From assembly GCA_023053685.1 (NCBI GenBank), contig JALIGW010000058.1:3248045-3312044 (forward strand): a stretch of 64,000 nt of DNA. Direction: 5' to 3'. This DNA is from Diadophis punctatus similis. Its lineage: Eukaryota; Chordata; Lepidosauria; Squamata; Dipsadidae. The notes beneath the pieces were generated by a model. It made no database searches, was not told the DNA's origin, and worked only from the letters and a program-made list of their open reading frames with translations. Shown here in pieces: positions 63,640 to 64,000 of the stretch (the first letter of the stretch is position 1; each line of letters opens with the position of its first letter). The translations under genes were made by a program, and so were the position numbers.

Positions 63640-63890
63640 AATAATGGATGGAAACTGATCAAGGAGAGATTCAACCTAGAAACAAGGAGAAATTTCCTGA
63701 CAGTGAGAACAATCAACCCATGGAACAGAAGTTGCCTTCAGAAGTTGTGGGAGCTTCATCACTGGAGGCTTTCAAGAAGAGACTGGACTGCCATCTGTCA
63801 GAAATGGTGTAGGGCCTCCTGCTTGGGCGGGGGGGTTGGACTAAATGACCTACAAGGTCCCCTTCCAACTCTGTTAATCTGTTAAATAGC
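63640..63890 (+). mobile_element. CR1 LINE 3' end
   Basis: Reads NGWKLIKERFNLETRRNFLT and HHWRLSRRDWTAICQKW, then the tail TTGGACTAAATGACC. Confidence 0.85.
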
Positions 63891-63945
63891 CAGAAAGGTG
63901 TAAAAAGGATATTCCAGGGACTGGATGAGCATGACTCACTTAGTA

Positions 63946-64000
63946 TAGGTAGTCCCCGAGTTACAACCGTAAGGGAGCCTGCCCATCACGGCCATTAGTT
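63946..64000. mobile_element. Tigger-like MITE, cut by window end
   Basis: Begins ATAGGTAGTCCCCGAGTTAC. Confidence 0.6.

Noticed and set aside
60985..64000. Upstream HM13 exons (TM1-TM3)
   Set aside because: No sequence like EYINLLLSMYFF or similar with splice sites on the minus strand; they must lie beyond 64,000.

Overview
The window is vertebrate nuclear DNA, most likely from a squamate reptile and probably a snake. Two spliced protein-coding genes are recognisable, ID1 and the 3' two-thirds of HM13, both on the minus strand. The HM13-then-ID1 order matches the conserved neighbourhood known from human 20q11. Roughly everything else is repeat-derived: CR1 LINE 3' ends, other LINE tails, tRNA-derived SINEs, solo LTRs, a broken chromodomain Ty3/gypsy element, many short palindromic DNA transposons and long microsatellites (AAAAT, GATA, TTCTA, CCTT, GAAA). 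The repeat mix and the TTCTA/AATAG-type and GATA microsatellites are what suggest a snake; the species cannot be named.

Layout. 1-8.9 kb: intergenic repeats. 8.9-11.8 kb: ID1 on the minus strand. Its start codon is at 11690, exon 1 ends at 11307, a 1.9-kb intron carries two transposons, and the short exon 2 (9418-9377) encodes the family C-terminus ending DDRILCR. A TATA box (11796-11803), CCAAT box, GC box and CpG island lie upstream. At 13.48-13.58 kb is a block that closely matches the BMP-responsive enhancer known from mammalian Id1 promoters. 13.7-42.4 kb: a repeat-rich intergenic interval with a CpG-rich block at 16.5-16.9 kb, a possible regulatory block at 22.5-22.9 kb, and many nested insertions. 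42.4-60.8 kb: HM13 on the minus strand, with nine coding exons, all with GT-AG borders and compatible phases, and with the YD, GLGD and PAL motifs of signal peptide peptidase. Its first exons lie beyond the right end; 60.9-64 kb is intron.

The HM13 introns hold a 61-bp minisatellite, a 67-bp minisatellite with a CCAAT motif in almost every unit, a 1-kb purine tract that begins about 20 bp from a 5' splice site, and a degenerate chromovirus interrupted by an unrelated solo LTR. The most unusual pattern is a hAT-like element (ends CAGTGATGGCGAACC) found five times, every time at the same 8-bp site of a CR1 3' end and in both orientations. That argues for site-preferred insertion rather than co-amplification.

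No bacterial genes, CRISPR arrays or genuine tRNA/rRNA genes were seen. Transposon family names are assigned from ends, target duplications and recalled family features, not from a database search.
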